DNA from: an uncultured Sutterella sp.
Lineage (GTDB): Bacteria > Pseudomonadota > Gammaproteobacteria > Burkholderiales > Burkholderiaceae_F
DNA length: 53,912 nt
Assembly: GCA_900315045.1 (NCBI GenBank)
Contig: OMXR01000002.1
Coordinates: forward strand, 1-53,912
Direction of reading: 5' to 3'
Positions 45,832 to 53,912 of this stretch are shown piece by piece. Position 1 is the stretch's first letter, and each line of letters begins with the position of its first letter. Below the pieces are notes generated by a model. It was not told where the DNA came from. It made no database searches and saw only the letters and a list, made by a program, of their open reading frames with translations. The position numbers and the translations under genes were made by a program.

Positions 45832-46217
45832 CAGCGGCTCCTTGCTCTGTCGCGCAGCTTGGCGGTCGCCACGAAGCCGACGAACATGAGCGCCATGCCG
45901 AGCGGAATGACCTCCTCGATCTCGTAGGCGATGCCGCTCGCAAAGCAAAGCAGGCCGCAAATGAGGATGCTCGGCCCGATCAGCCGCATGATGGCGTTGG
46001 TGCGCTCGATGCGGGCCCGCACGACGCTGTCCGCGGCCGCCTGCTCTTCCATCGCGACCTCGCGGGCGCTCTTGACCTGCACCTGGCCGCTGGCGTTCTG
46101 CGTGACCACGCCGGCGCGCACGCCGGCAAGGTCGCGGATTTTTCCGGCCTGCAGCTCGTTGATGTAGCGGACGTAATCGCCGCTCTTCGGTTCGAGATCC
46201 TGAGGATTGTTGCTCAT
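45831..46217 (-). CDS. Small membrane protein, first paralogue
   Basis: 128 residues, not recognised. [24 protein letters not shown], then a polar segment, and two hydrophobic stretches ([39 protein letters not shown]). Overlaps coaBC by four bases (ATGA) and dut by one base, so it is translated with both. A role tied to cofactor or nucleotide metabolism is only suggested by location. Confidence 0.75.
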   Translation of the reverse strand: MSNNPQDLEPKSGDYVRYINELQAGKIRDLAGVRAGVVTQNASGQVQVKSAREVAMEEQAAADSVVRARIERTNAIMRLIGPSILICGLLCFASGIAYEIEEVIPLGMALMFVGFVATAKLRDRARSR

Positions 46218-47464
46218 GCCTGAATTTCCTGACTTCTTTCGGTTAACTGGATGATGCGCTCGATCAGCCTGTCGGCAACGCGCTCCTTGGCAGCGGGGCC
46301 GAAGGGCTCGGCCGATTCGCGCGTCACAAAAATCACTTCGTTCTCATCGGACTGGATGGCGCTGCGGGCGCCGTTGGCGACGATCATGTCCGCGCCCTTG
46401 GCGCGGAGCTTGTCCTGGGCGTAGCGCAGGATGTCCTGCGTTTCCGCGGCAAAGCCCACGCACAGGGCGGGGCGCTCGCCGAGGGCGCACACCGTGCCCA
46501 GAATGTCCGGATTGCGCCTGAAGCGGATTTCGGGGGCGCCCGAGGACTTCTTGATCTTTTCGGCGCAAGGATTCTCAATGCCCCAGTCGGCGACTGCCGC
46601 AACGGCGATGAAGATGTCGGCGTCCTTGACGCTGCCGAGGACTGCGTCCAGCATTTCCGCGGCCGACTGCACGGGGATGCGGCGCACGCCGGCCGGGCAG
46701 GGCAGCGCAGTCGGCCCCGAGATGAGCGTCACGTCGGCTCCGGCAAGCCGGGCCGAGCGGGCGATGGCGTAGCCCTGCTTGCCCGAGCTTCTGTTCGTGA
46801 TGCCGCGCACCGGATCGATCGCTTCATAGGTGGGGCCTGCCGTGACGACGACCTTTTTGCCCGCGAGCGGCTTGGGACTCAGCAGGCATCGGCAGTGCTC
46901 GACGATTTCGCCTGGCTCGAGCATGCGGCCGCTGCCGCTCGTGCCGCAGGCAAGGGGCCCTGAGGCCGGTCCCAGAATCGCCGCTCCGTCGCCCGCAAGG
47001 GTGCGCACGTTCCGCTGTGTTGCGGGGTTCTCCCACATGGCGCTGTTCATGGCCGGGGCGAACGCCACGGGGCACTGTGCGGCCAGAATGACGCTGCTCA
47101 CCAGATCGTCGGCGATCCCCGAGGCGGCCTTGGCAAGGATGTCGGCCGTTGCCGGGGCAACGAGCAGCAGATCGCAGCCGCGCCCGAGCGCCAGGTGCGG
47201 CATGCCGCCCGAGAACTGGTCGACGTACACGGGGCCGCCGCTCAGAGCTTCGAACGTGAGCGCTCCGACAAAGCGTGTTGCGGCCTGCGTCATGGCGACG
47301 CGCACCGAAGCGCCCGAGCCCGTGAGCAGGCGCACGATTTCACATGCCTTGTATGCGGCGATGCCGCCCGTGACGGCAAGCGTGATGCTTTTTCCGGAAA
47401 GGTCCATGTCAGCCAAGGCGGGGGCGGCGTCTTGATCCGCTCTCGCCATCAACGTTGATTGCAT
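46214..47464 (-). CDS. coaBC: Bifunctional phosphopantothenoylcysteine decarboxylase/synthetase
   Basis: Coenzyme A biosynthesis: CoaB joins 4'-phosphopantothenate and cysteine, and CoaC decarboxylates the product. 416 residues. CoaC half: [41 protein letters not shown] with the active-site His, and [10 protein letters not shown]. CoaB half (from about 200): [31 protein letters not shown], and the FMN and CTP sites typical of the family. Start choice is uncertain (47464, 47449 or 47407); none has a good SD, and the family usually starts near MDLSGK. Confidence 0.95.
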   Translation of the reverse strand: MQSTLMARADQDAAPALADMDLSGKSITLAVTGGIAAYKACEIVRLLTGSGASVRVAMTQAATRFVGALTFEALSGGPVYVDQFSGGMPHLALGRGCDLLLVAPATADILAKAASGIADDLVSSVILAAQCPVAFAPAMNSAMWENPATQRNVRTLAGDGAAILGPASGPLACGTSGSGRMLEPGEIVEHCRCLLSPKPLAGKKVVVTAGPTYEAIDPVRGITNRSSGKQGYAIARSARLAGADVTLISGPTALPCPAGVRRIPVQSAAEMLDAVLGSVKDADIFIAVAAVADWGIENPCAEKIKKSSGAPEIRFRRNPDILGTVCALGERPALCVGFAAETQDILRYAQDKLRAKGADMIVANGARSAIQSDENEVIFVTRESAEPFGPAAKERVADRLIERIIQLTERSQEIQA

Positions 47465-47555
47465 GCTTGGATTGTAGTGGAAACGGGAGCGGTCAAGACC
47501 TCAGGAGCCCCGGACAGCGGGGAAAAGGCGCGGGTCCGCTCCCGGAGAGCGGACT

Positions 47556-48461
47556 TCAGTCGACATCGGAGATGATGGCGACCGCCCGGGTGACCGAGGC
47601 TTCCGCATCGATCAGCTTGAGCGGCAGGCAGATGAACGTAAAGGGCCCCGCCGGCAGAGCCTGCAGATTGCACAGGTTCTCAATGATGACGGACTCGCCC
47701 TGATTGAGCAGCGTCCGATGCCGGGGCAGCTGCGCCGAATCGGCGTGATCCGGGCTGCAGGTGTCGAGCCCCACGCCCTTCAGGTGCAGCGCGCTCAGCG
47801 CATGGCAGAGCTCGGCGCTCGGCACCGGGTGACGCAAGTAGGTCTCGGTGTTCCAGTGCGCATCCCAGCCGGTGCGCAGAATCACGAAATCGATCTTGTC
47901 CAGAATGCCCGAATGGGCCTCGAGCACGCTCGCTGGAATCTCGCTTCCCGGGGCAAGCCCCGTGCAGTCCGCCACGACGGCTGAGCCGACGAACTGCTCG
48001 CAGCCGTACGCGCTGATCGGCGCACCCTTGTCGATCAGGTGGGACGGGGCGTCGACGTGGGTGCCAAGGTGCATGCCGGCCGTGAGCTGCGTGAGCCGGT
48101 AGCCGTCCCGGCTGAAATCCCGCAGCCGCTTCACCGATGGAGCCGGATCCCCGGGGAACACCGGCATGCCCTCTTCCAGGGAGTGGGACAGATCCACGAT
48201 CGAATAGACCTGCTCCCAGGGGTTGCGCAGTGTCTTCACGTCGTTGCGCATCTGCGTGCGCGAGTAGTTGGGATTGTCCTTGTAGAACTTGTTCGGGACG
48301 AACACGCCGTCTACGACCGTGCCGATGTAGCGGCGCTTTTGCTTGCCGCGCAGTCCTTTCTTGGCGTTCTTGTCGTAGAAATAGATGGGAAAGAAGACAT
48401 AGATCCTGTCGCCGCTTCTCTGCTGCAGCGCTCCCTCGGGCAGGCCGATGATTTCAGACAA
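47556..48461 (-). CDS. Cyclase/kynurenine formamidase-like protein with transposase-like N-terminus
   Basis: 301 residues from a TTG at 48461 that lies six bases after AGGAG. The C-terminal ~215 residues form a complete cyclase domain: VDLSHSLEEGMPVFPGDP, metal motif HLGTHVDAPSHLID, LRTGWDAHW and GVGLDTCSPDHADS. This family includes kynurenine formamidases. The N-terminal ~84 residues are foreign to it: IIGLPEGALQQRSGDRIYVFF and RRYIGTVVDGVFVPNKFY look like the start of an IS transposase (IS1634-like). Likely a fusion or insertion-derived 5' end; an internal ATG at 48251 could make a normal-length enzyme but has no good SD. Confidence 0.75.
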   Translation of the reverse strand: MSEIIGLPEGALQQRSGDRIYVFFPIYFYDKNAKKGLRGKQKRRYIGTVVDGVFVPNKFYKDNPNYSRTQMRNDVKTLRNPWEQVYSIVDLSHSLEEGMPVFPGDPAPSVKRLRDFSRDGYRLTQLTAGMHLGTHVDAPSHLIDKGAPISAYGCEQFVGSAVVADCTGLAPGSEIPASVLEAHSGILDKIDFVILRTGWDAHWNTETYLRHPVPSAELCHALSALHLKGVGLDTCSPDHADSAQLPRHRTLLNQGESVIIENLCNLQALPAGPFTFICLPLKLIDAEASVTRAVAIISDVD

Positions 48462-48815
48462 GATCAACTCCTAGCTAAAGTGCATCCGCATGGGCAAAGG
48501 GGTGTAGACAGGGTGCTCGGACCCTTTGGAAATGCGGACATTCAATAGATTAATTACGGCTCACAATTTTACACTGTTTTATGGGATTTGTCTTCTGTAG
48601 GGAAAGGGAAAAGGCAATTAATCACATATATCGATTTGCTATTGTTATGCGAAAAAACAGTCTCATGCACATGAGCTAAAACGCAAGGACGGCCCCGGTT
48701 AGGGCGGTTAAGCGAGATGAAAACCGCGGCAACGTATAATCCCGGTCTGCTTTTCGGGCGAGGCCTGCCCATCGGTTTCGCCTGGCTTTCAATTCGATTC
48801 CTTTAGGTTTTTTTG
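48462..48815. other. A+T-richer intergenic region upstream of etfB
   Basis: No gene. Divergent control region for the transposase-cyclase fusion and for etfBA. A TATAAT -10 lies at 48735-48740 on the plus strand without a clear -35 at proper distance. The A+T-rich part (48540-48680) may derive from the insertion sequence whose transposase start survives next to it. Confidence 0.4.
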
Positions 48816-49565
48816 ATGAAAATTCTTGTCGCTGTCAAGCGCGTCGTTGACTATAACGTCAAGGTGCACGCGCTCCCCGATCACAGCGGACTGGACACGG
48901 CCGGCGCGAAGATGTCCATGAATCCGTTCGATGAAATTGCGCTCGAGGCTGCCGTGCAGCTCAGGCAGAAGAATCCCGGCACGGAGGTTGTCGCCGTGAG
49001 CATCGGCGGCGGCAAGACGGCCGACACGCTGCGCGTGGCGCTTGCCATGGGCGCGGACAGGGCGATCCAGGTCGAGACCGAGGCGCCGCTGCAGCCCCTG
49101 GCGGTTGCCAAGGTGCTCGCCCGGGTGGCCGAGGATGAAAAGCCCGATCTCATCATCACCGGCAAGCAGGCGATCGACAATGATGCGAGTCAGGTTCCCT
49201 CGATGCTCTCGGCGCTGCTCGGCATGCCCGTGGCCACGTGCGTGAACCGCATCGACGTGAATGGCAATTCGGTCACCGTCGTGCGCGAGACCGACGACGG
49301 GATGATGACCGTGCGCGCCAGTCTCCCCGCGGTGCTCTCCGCGGACCTTCGCCTTGCCGAGCCGCGCTACGTGACGCTGCCCGCGATGATGAAGGCAAAG
49401 AAAAAGCCGATTGCCGCTCTGAAGGCCGGGGATCTGGGCCTGGATCTGGCTGACCGGCTCGCGATGCAGACGGTGGTCGAGCCCGAGGGCCGCAGCGGCG
49501 GCGTGAAGCTCTCCGGCGTCGATGAGCTGATCGATGTGCTCAGGAACAAGGTCAAGGCGTTGTAA
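48816..49565 (+). CDS. etfB: Electron transfer flavoprotein subunit beta
   Basis: Beta subunit of the FAD-containing electron carrier between acyl-CoA dehydrogenases and the quinone pool. 249 residues, ATG at 48816 after TTTAGG. Typical start MKILVAVKRVVDYNVKVH, the AMP-binding region DLIITGKQAIDNDASQVPSM and C-terminal LIDVLRNKVKAL. Followed by etfA 13 bases later. Confidence 0.97.
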   Translation: MKILVAVKRVVDYNVKVHALPDHSGLDTAGAKMSMNPFDEIALEAAVQLRQKNPGTEVVAVSIGGGKTADTLRVALAMGADRAIQVETEAPLQPLAVAKVLARVAEDEKPDLIITGKQAIDNDASQVPSMLSALLGMPVATCVNRIDVNGNSVTVVRETDDGMMTVRASLPAVLSADLRLAEPRYVTLPAMMKAKKKPIAALKAGDLGLDLADRLAMQTVVEPEGRSGGVKLSGVDELIDVLRNKVKAL

Positions 49566-49578
49566 GAGGGAGGGTGAA

Positions 49579-50514
49579 ATGAAAGTTCTCGTTGTTGCCG
49601 AACATGACAATGCAGCCCTCAAGAGCGTCACGCTGAGCGCCGTTGCCGCAGCCCTTAAGTTCGCCCCCGAGTGCGACGTGCTCGTCGCGGGAAGCGGCTG
49701 CCAGGCCGCTGCCGCCGCTGCCGCCGCCGTTGCCGGCGTGCATGAGGTGCTCGCAGCCGATGCGCCGCAGCTTGCTGATCACCTGCCTGAAGCGCTTGCA
49801 GAAACGCTCGTCAAGGTGCAGAGGGAAGGCGCCTACACGCATGTGCTCTTTGTCGCGGGATCCGTAGCCAAGGCGGCCATGCCCCGCGCCGCCGCGCTCC
49901 TTGACGTGCAGTGCATCTCGGAGATCGCCGAGGTGATCGACGCGTCCACGGTGCGCCGCTTCATCTACGCGGGCAGCATCCTCTCGACCGTGAAGAACAA
50001 TCAGCAGATGCTTCTGGCGTCGGTGCGCCCGACGGCGTTCGAGCCCGAGCAGGGCTCGCAGGCTCCGTGCCCCGTGCGCGCCGTCGAGGCCGCGCCTGCG
50101 CCGCGCGCCTTCGAGTTCGTCTCCATGGCGGGCGAAAAGAGCGATCGGCCCGATCTCGTGACCGCCAAAATCGTGGTCTCCGGCGGCCGCGGCCTCATCG
50201 ACGAGGCGGGCTGGCAGCAGATGGTGCAGTTTGCCGACCGGATCGGAGCGGCCGTGGGCAGCACCCGCGCGCTCGTCGATGCGGCGATTTCGCCGAGCGA
50301 GACGCAGGTCGGCCAGACGGGCAAGATCGTCGCCCCCGATCTGTATTTCGCCTTCGGCATCTCGGGCGCCATCCAGCACGTGGCCGGCATGAAGGACTCC
50401 AAGGTGATCGTTGCCGTGAACAAGGATCCGGAGGCTGCGATTTTCGAGGTGTGCGACTACTACATCGAGGCCGACGCCGTCGAAACGATCAGGGAGCTTG
50501 CCGCCAAGCTCTGA
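49579..50514 (+). CDS. etfA: Electron transfer flavoprotein subunit alpha
   Basis: 311 residues, ATG at 49579 after GGAGGG. FAD-binding C-terminal domain shows GQTGKIVAPDLYFAFGISGAIQH, AGMKDSKVIVAVNKDPEAAIFE and YYIEADAVETI. The N-terminal domain (VLVVAEHDNAALKSVTLSAVAA) is normal. Pairs with EtfB. No acyl-CoA dehydrogenase or EtfQO is adjacent. Confidence 0.97.
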   Translation: MKVLVVAEHDNAALKSVTLSAVAAALKFAPECDVLVAGSGCQAAAAAAAAVAGVHEVLAADAPQLADHLPEALAETLVKVQREGAYTHVLFVAGSVAKAAMPRAAALLDVQCISEIAEVIDASTVRRFIYAGSILSTVKNNQQMLLASVRPTAFEPEQGSQAPCPVRAVEAAPAPRAFEFVSMAGEKSDRPDLVTAKIVVSGGRGLIDEAGWQQMVQFADRIGAAVGSTRALVDAAISPSETQVGQTGKIVAPDLYFAFGISGAIQHVAGMKDSKVIVAVNKDPEAAIFEVCDYYIEADAVETIRELAAKL

Positions 50515-50562
50515 AGCGGATTCGGCGCACCCATCTGAGTGCGCCGCCCGCCTCAAAAAGAG

Positions 50563-50603
50563 GGCTGCCCGCGCAACCTAAGTCCGCGCCGGCAGCCTTT
50601 TTG
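50563..50603. terminator. Bidirectional terminator between etfA and the SopB-like gene
   Basis: GGCTGCC (50563-50569) and GGCAGCC (50591-50597), with TTTTTG on the plus side and CTCTTTTTG on the minus side. A smaller stem, GGCGCAC/GTGCGCC, lies at 50524-50544. Confidence 0.75.
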
Positions 50604-50621
50604 CTTCCTTGTCAAGAACCG

Positions 50622-52895
50622 CTAGCGCGGCACGACGGTGCCGCCGCCCAGGAACTCCTCGACTTCCTGCTGGGAGGAGAAGAGCGCGGCAAGGCTCGGC
50701 ACCGCGGCGACCCTGTCCTTGAAGGTGCTGAGCGAGACGTGCTGGAGCTTGTAGCCCGCGAGGCCCGTGCTGTACTTCTGCAGCTCGAGGTTCCCCGCGT
50801 TGAAGAGCATGTTCTTGGTGAGCGCCTTCTGCTGCTCGCCCGGGTTGATCTCGGGCTTGCCGCCCGCTTCGAACTGGGCGATGATGGTCTTGATCTCGGC
50901 ATCCATCTGCGAGGTGCGGTCCTTGCCGCTCTTGCAGTTGAAGCACGGGACGAAGCCGCATTTCTCGGCGAGGATGGCGATGCGTGCGGGAGCGGCAAAT
51001 GGGTTGACGCTGCCGCTTGCGTAGGACTTCGTTGTGAGCAGCTCGTTCACCTGCGCAAGGAGCGTGGTGATGATCTCGCGGTCCTTCTGGGGGAGGTCCG
51101 GGCGCGCAAGCTGCGCCTGCACGGCCCGGTTCAGCTCGCCGATGGCCTGGTTGTTGATTCGCTCGGAGTTGGCCCAGCCTCCGCCCAGGGTGAGGATGTG
51201 GCCGAGCTTGGTGTGCGAGAAGAAGTTCACGCCGAAGTTGAAGGTGAGCACCTTGGGCTTGATGCGGAGCGTCGCGCTTCCGCCATTGCCGTCGGGAACC
51301 GCGATGCTGCACACGCCGTTTGCGTCGCAGATATTGCGCCAGGACGCAATCTGCTCGTTGAGATAGGTCTTTTCCGCGCCGTTCACGCCGTCGGACGGGG
51401 TGAGGAGCGACGTGGACACCATCGGCAGCTCCACGGTCTCGCCTGCGCGCGCCCGGGCAAGCAGGTCGGGCCGGGTCTCAAGGGCGGCAAGCACGACCTC
51501 GCGCGCCTTCCCCATGTTCCTCTGGGTGCGCTCGGCGTCGTTCTCGATGCCGTAGGCGCAGTTCACGCCGTGGCGCACGCCGGTGAAGAGCTTGTTGCCC
51601 TGCTCGTCGGTGAGGGAGGTGACGGCAAGGTTGCAAGAATGAGCGGTTTTGGTGTCCATGCTGGTCACGCCGTTCACGTCGGTGAGCTTTGCGCCCGAGA
51701 GGGCGAGGTTCTTGGCCGGCGCGATCGTCGAGGTGACCTTGATGGGCTTGTTGAAGCCGGTCACGCTGAGCTGCCGCGTGATGACGGGCCATTTGGCCTT
51801 GTTCAGGTTCTCGACGCGCCCCTGCCGGAAGAATTCGCTCATCTCCTGCCGGGTCATGAGCGGCGGACGCTCCAGATCGCAGACGGCCTTGAGCTCCTTC
51901 TGGAGGTTCTTTTCGATGGGGTCGAGCTTCTTGAGATCGTCAAGCGTGATGACCGTGTTGCCGGGCAGGGGGACGAGCTTGCCGTTGGGGCCGGGCTGCG
52001 TGAACAGCTGCGAGCGCTCGCGCGTGACCTTGTCGATGAGGGCGCCGAGCTGCTCGGGCAGGGGCTTGCCCGCGACTTCGTAGCGGTTTGCGAGCTCGTT
52101 CAGGGTGAGGATCGCCCCGTCGTAGACATTTTCAAAGCCCCCCTTCACGTTGTCGACGCGGAATGCGTTGGAGCTGATCTGCTGGCCGTTCGCCTCGATC
52201 CTGCTGTTGACCGCCTCGCGCAGCGCCGCGATGTCCCCGAGCAGCTGCGAGCGGATGCGGCCGGAAAGCTGCTGGACGATCGGATCGTTCTGTTTTTCCT
52301 GGAGCTTTCGCTCGATCGCGGTCTTTGTTTTCGAGAGCTCGGAGAGGTACCGCTGGAGCTTTCCGTTCTGAGCCTGAATTTCCTGAGGGCTGCTCGGCGT
52401 TTCGCTGAAGAGAACCTGGGCCTTCACCTTGAGGTCCGCGATCCGCCCGGGGGCAAGCCCCAGCGTGGTGAGGGCGTTGCGCTCGTAGCGCTTTCGCTGC
52501 TTGGGCGTCAGGTCGAGCATCGACTGCCGGAATCGGGTCTGGCAGACGCGGGCTTCCAGCTCGTTGCTGAGGGCGAACATTTTTCTGAGCTTGCTCGCGG
52601 TGACATTTCCGATGGGATCGTCTCCGAATACTTTTTGGAAAATCGCAGAGCCGGCGTCCCCGTAGCGGTTGACGAGCGCCCGGTGGATCGTCCGGGTCAT
52701 CTCGAGGTTTTCCCGGTTGATGCGCTGGTTGTCGGCCTGCTTGGACGGGCTGAACAGGGTGAACTTGTGCTTGTGCTCGGAGGTTTTTGCAAGCTCATAG
52801 CGGGGCTCGCCGCTGTTCTGGTTCAGATTGAGAACGAGACGGTCGTTAGCGGAAAGCTGGCTCAACGCTCTGTGGATGGATAAGTAGTCTGTCAT
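50622..52895 (-). CDS. SopB/IpgD-family inositol phosphate phosphatase, candidate type III effector
   Basis: 757 residues. The C-terminal half carries the SopB/IpgD/SigD signature: TFNFGVNFFS (about 551-560), the phosphatase loop NCKSGKDRTSQMDAE (catalytic Cys654, Arg660), and LFNAGNLELQKYSTGLAGYKL about 40 residues later. This family hydrolyses phosphoinositides in host cells after injection. Salmonella SopB and Shigella IpgD are about 540-560 residues; the extra length here is N-terminal (residues about 1-280, helical and charged, with no Sec signal or membrane segment). KLFTGVRHGVNCAYGI at about 430 is also family-like. It lies 17 bases after a CesT-like chaperone gene, the arrangement typical of effectors. 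No secretion apparatus is in the window. Activity and secretion are inferred. Confidence 0.85.
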   Translation of the reverse strand: MTDYLSIHRALSQLSANDRLVLNLNQNSGEPRYELAKTSEHKHKFTLFSPSKQADNQRINRENLEMTRTIHRALVNRYGDAGSAIFQKVFGDDPIGNVTASKLRKMFALSNELEARVCQTRFRQSMLDLTPKQRKRYERNALTTLGLAPGRIADLKVKAQVLFSETPSSPQEIQAQNGKLQRYLSELSKTKTAIERKLQEKQNDPIVQQLSGRIRSQLLGDIAALREAVNSRIEANGQQISSNAFRVDNVKGGFENVYDGAILTLNELANRYEVAGKPLPEQLGALIDKVTRERSQLFTQPGPNGKLVPLPGNTVITLDDLKKLDPIEKNLQKELKAVCDLERPPLMTRQEMSEFFRQGRVENLNKAKWPVITRQLSVTGFNKPIKVTSTIAPAKNLALSGAKLTDVNGVTSMDTKTAHSCNLAVTSLTDEQGNKLFTGVRHGVNCAYGIENDAERTQRNMGKAREVVLAALETRPDLLARARAGETVELPMVSTSLLTPSDGVNGAEKTYLNEQIASWRNICDANGVCSIAVPDGNGGSATLRIKPKVLTFNFGVNFFSHTKLGHILTLGGGWANSERINNQAIGELNRAVQAQLARPDLPQKDREIITTLLAQVNELLTTKSYASGSVNPFAAPARIAILAEKCGFVPCFNCKSGKDRTSQMDAEIKTIIAQFEAGGKPEINPGEQQKALTKNMLFNAGNLELQKYSTGLAGYKLQHVSLSTFKDRVAAVPSLAALFSSQQEVEEFLGGGTVVPR

Positions 52896-52912
52896 GATGG
52901 GGCCTGCCGCTG

Positions 52913-53371
52913 CTAGACAAAGTCGAATTCAAGGGAGGAGCGTCCTTCTTCGGCCTGGGCGGCGATCTTGCCGAAAGCTTCGATCCACTGCGCAAGCTCG
53001 TCGGAGAACGAGCCGAGGAAGTTCTTGAAGTCGTAGACCGACTCCTCGCCCCCTTCATAGCGGCGCTGCAGCGCCGCGTACGAGCCCTCGCGCACCAGGG
53101 CGAGCGTGGCTCCGTGCGTGTTGACCCAGAGCAGGTTCTGGCTGAGCAGGTACGTGGTGACGGCAAGCGCTTCGTCCTTGTCCTCGGGCAGCTTTCCGAT
53201 CGCCCCGACCGCCGCGAGCGTCTCTGCGGACTGGTCGTAGAAGAGATGGATCACGTTCCCGTTTTCATCAATGAGCTCCGTGCAGCCGTCCTCGGCAAAG
53301 ACTGGTGCATTTTCTTCGTTGTTCAGGCCGGCTTCTTCGAGCAGATGCCGGGCAGCTTCAAAATCGAGCAT
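52913..53371 (-). CDS. CesT/SycE-type secretion chaperone
   Basis: 152 residues from the ATG at 53371 (AGGA eight bases upstream); a longer frame from 53479 has no RBS. Small acidic cytoplasmic protein with the class I type III chaperone order: N-terminal helix (MLDFEAARHLLEEAGL), strands (CTELIDENGNVIHLFYD, TLAAVGAIGKLP), helix (EALAVTTYLLSQNLLWVN), strands (ATLALVREGSYAALQRRY) and a C-terminal helix (FKNFLGSFSDELAQWIEAF). Slightly longer than SigE/IpgE. Directly upstream of, and surely co-transcribed with, the SopB-like gene; probably binds its N-terminus. Confidence 0.8.
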   Translation of the reverse strand: MLDFEAARHLLEEAGLNNEENAPVFAEDGCTELIDENGNVIHLFYDQSAETLAAVGAIGKLPEDKDEALAVTTYLLSQNLLWVNTHGATLALVREGSYAALQRRYEGGEESVYDFKNFLGSFSDELAQWIEAFGKIAAQAEEGRSSLEFDFV

Positions 53372-53379
53372 GATGATTC

Positions 53380-53604
53380 CTATCTTTTGGACAGAGAAGA
53401 GAATTTTCTCATAGATGCGCTCCGGCGACGATCCGAATGTCCGCAAGAGTGCGCGCGCCATGGAAGAGCTTTCGGCCAAGAGAAAGCAGGCCGGTTAGCC
53501 TCGGACGCCGTTCGCCCGGCGCGTTTCACGGCCGCAAGGCACATCTCCTCCGTCAGGATCTCTTTCGGGATGCGCGTATTTTTTCTGGCGATTCGTGAGC
53601 GCAT
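53380..53604 (-). pseudogene. Possible DUF4116-like repeat fragment
   Basis: Short minus-strand frame containing IPKEILTEEMCLAAVKRAGRT, close to the pattern of DUF4116 helical repeats (P-E-x-L-T-x-E-x-C-L-x-A-V). Only one repeat unit is visible, the rest is not repeat-like, and there is no clear RBS. It may be a remnant of a larger repeat protein, or chance. Confidence 0.3.
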
Positions 53605-53814
53605 TGTTGTTGACGATGGAAATGATTTCCTCGCAGTCTTCAGTGCGGCACGTCAATGAAAACTGATGAAGGGAACAATGCGCCTTTGAGTACGCCTCAC
53701 GAATGAGTCACAGTCGATAGCTCATGTAAAATTCATGTGCGAATTCAAGATAGTCGCCGGTGCGGCGCTCCTGCCTCGACTCGGGCGCTCAGCCTCACGC
53801 ATTGAAAGAGAACT
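53480..53814. other. Upstream region of the chaperone-effector pair
   Basis: No confident gene apart from the short DUF4116-like frame. The composition from 53640 to 53760 is less G+C-rich. No clear sigma-70 promoter for the chaperone could be recognised, so regulation may need an activator. Confidence 0.35.
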
Positions 53815-53912
53815 ATGGTTTCCATCAGCTGCTTTGGGAAGTTTGTGCGCTCCACCGTTCGCTCCTTTGGTACGGTGTTCTTGGTTCTTTTTTGCCTTTT
53901 CAGCCTGATCGC
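53815..53912 (+). CDS. Partial gene at right edge, membrane or exported protein
   Basis: The first 32 residues are visible from the ATG at 53815, preceded by AAAGAG. MVSISCFGKFVRSTVRSFG then a hydrophobic stretch (TVFLVLFCLFSLI): a basic N-terminus followed by a membrane segment or signal anchor. Not identifiable. Transcribed divergently from the chaperone-effector pair. Confidence 0.5.
   Translation, partial: MVSISCFGKFVRSTVRSFGTVFLVLFCLFSLI

Noticed and set aside
47556..48815. Complete insertion sequence around the cyclase fusion
   Set aside because: Only the transposase-like N-terminus is visible; no catalytic transposase domain and no paired terminal inverted repeats were found.
49911..52883. 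990-codon open plus-strand frame antisense to etfA end and the SopB-like gene
   Set aside because: It is a by-product of G+C-rich codon bias. The protein has no recognisable domains and a composition dominated by Arg/Gly/Leu, and it crosses a bidirectional terminator.

Overview
The window is G+C-rich DNA with strong codon bias, densely coded, and reads as a betaproteobacterium of the order Burkholderiales. The best fit is a gut-associated, anaerobic Sutterellaceae-like lineage. The evidence is the conserved block tig-clpP-clpX-lon-HU-tRNA-Val ... tRNA-Asp-ppiD, typical of Burkholderiales, together with a Tat-exported flavoprotein, a DASS-type carboxylate transporter preceded by an FNR-like box, a TtrS-like sensor kinase and EtfBA. 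The taxon is inferred; no rRNA gene is present.

Layout. 1-5.0 kb: a minus-strand tripartite exporter (TolC-like, HlyD-like, and an ABC-2 permease with both halves fused but no ATPase beside it). 5.2-7.2 kb: a molbindin and a secreted type B carboxylesterase. 7.4-12.1 kb: one 1582-residue gene with a disordered N-terminus and an ABC1/UbiB-type kinase-like domain in the middle, under its own promoter. 12.6-13.4 kb: an N-formylglutamate amidohydrolase-like enzyme. 13.7-17.1 kb: a clearly A+T-richer two-gene unit (PLD-nuclease/SF2 helicase/DUF3427 protein plus a Nudix hydrolase), followed by a tyrosine recombinase; this looks like a transferred, probably defensive, module. 18.8-22.4 kb: an unknown protein, an orphan TtrS-like histidine kinase and BioY.

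22.6-29.5 kb is the housekeeping proteostasis block. tRNA-Val is followed by a 1.2-kb remnant of an integrated element bounded by perfect 46-bp direct repeats and holding a frameshifted PemK/MazF toxin gene. Accessory genes (amidohydrolase, nitroreductase, diguanylate cyclase, CorC/HlyC-like protein) separate it from tRNA-Asp and ppiD. 39-43 kb: a minus-strand redox cluster (flavoprotein, NQO-type reductase, YciI-like and ABM-like proteins) with a divergent AraC regulator. 43-45 kb: the DASS transporter. 45-47.5 kb: coaBC and dut interleaved with two paralogous small membrane proteins. 47.5-48.5 kb: a cyclase whose N-terminus looks like the start of a transposase. 48.8-50.5 kb: etfBA.

50.6-53.4 kb: a chaperone-effector pair, namely a CesT-type small acidic protein and a 757-residue protein with the SopB/IpgD phosphoinositide phosphatase signature. 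No type III secretion apparatus lies in the window. The pair, and the separate giant ABC1-domain protein, are the most interesting content: they suggest a host-directed secreted effector repertoire in what otherwise looks like a commensal chromosome.
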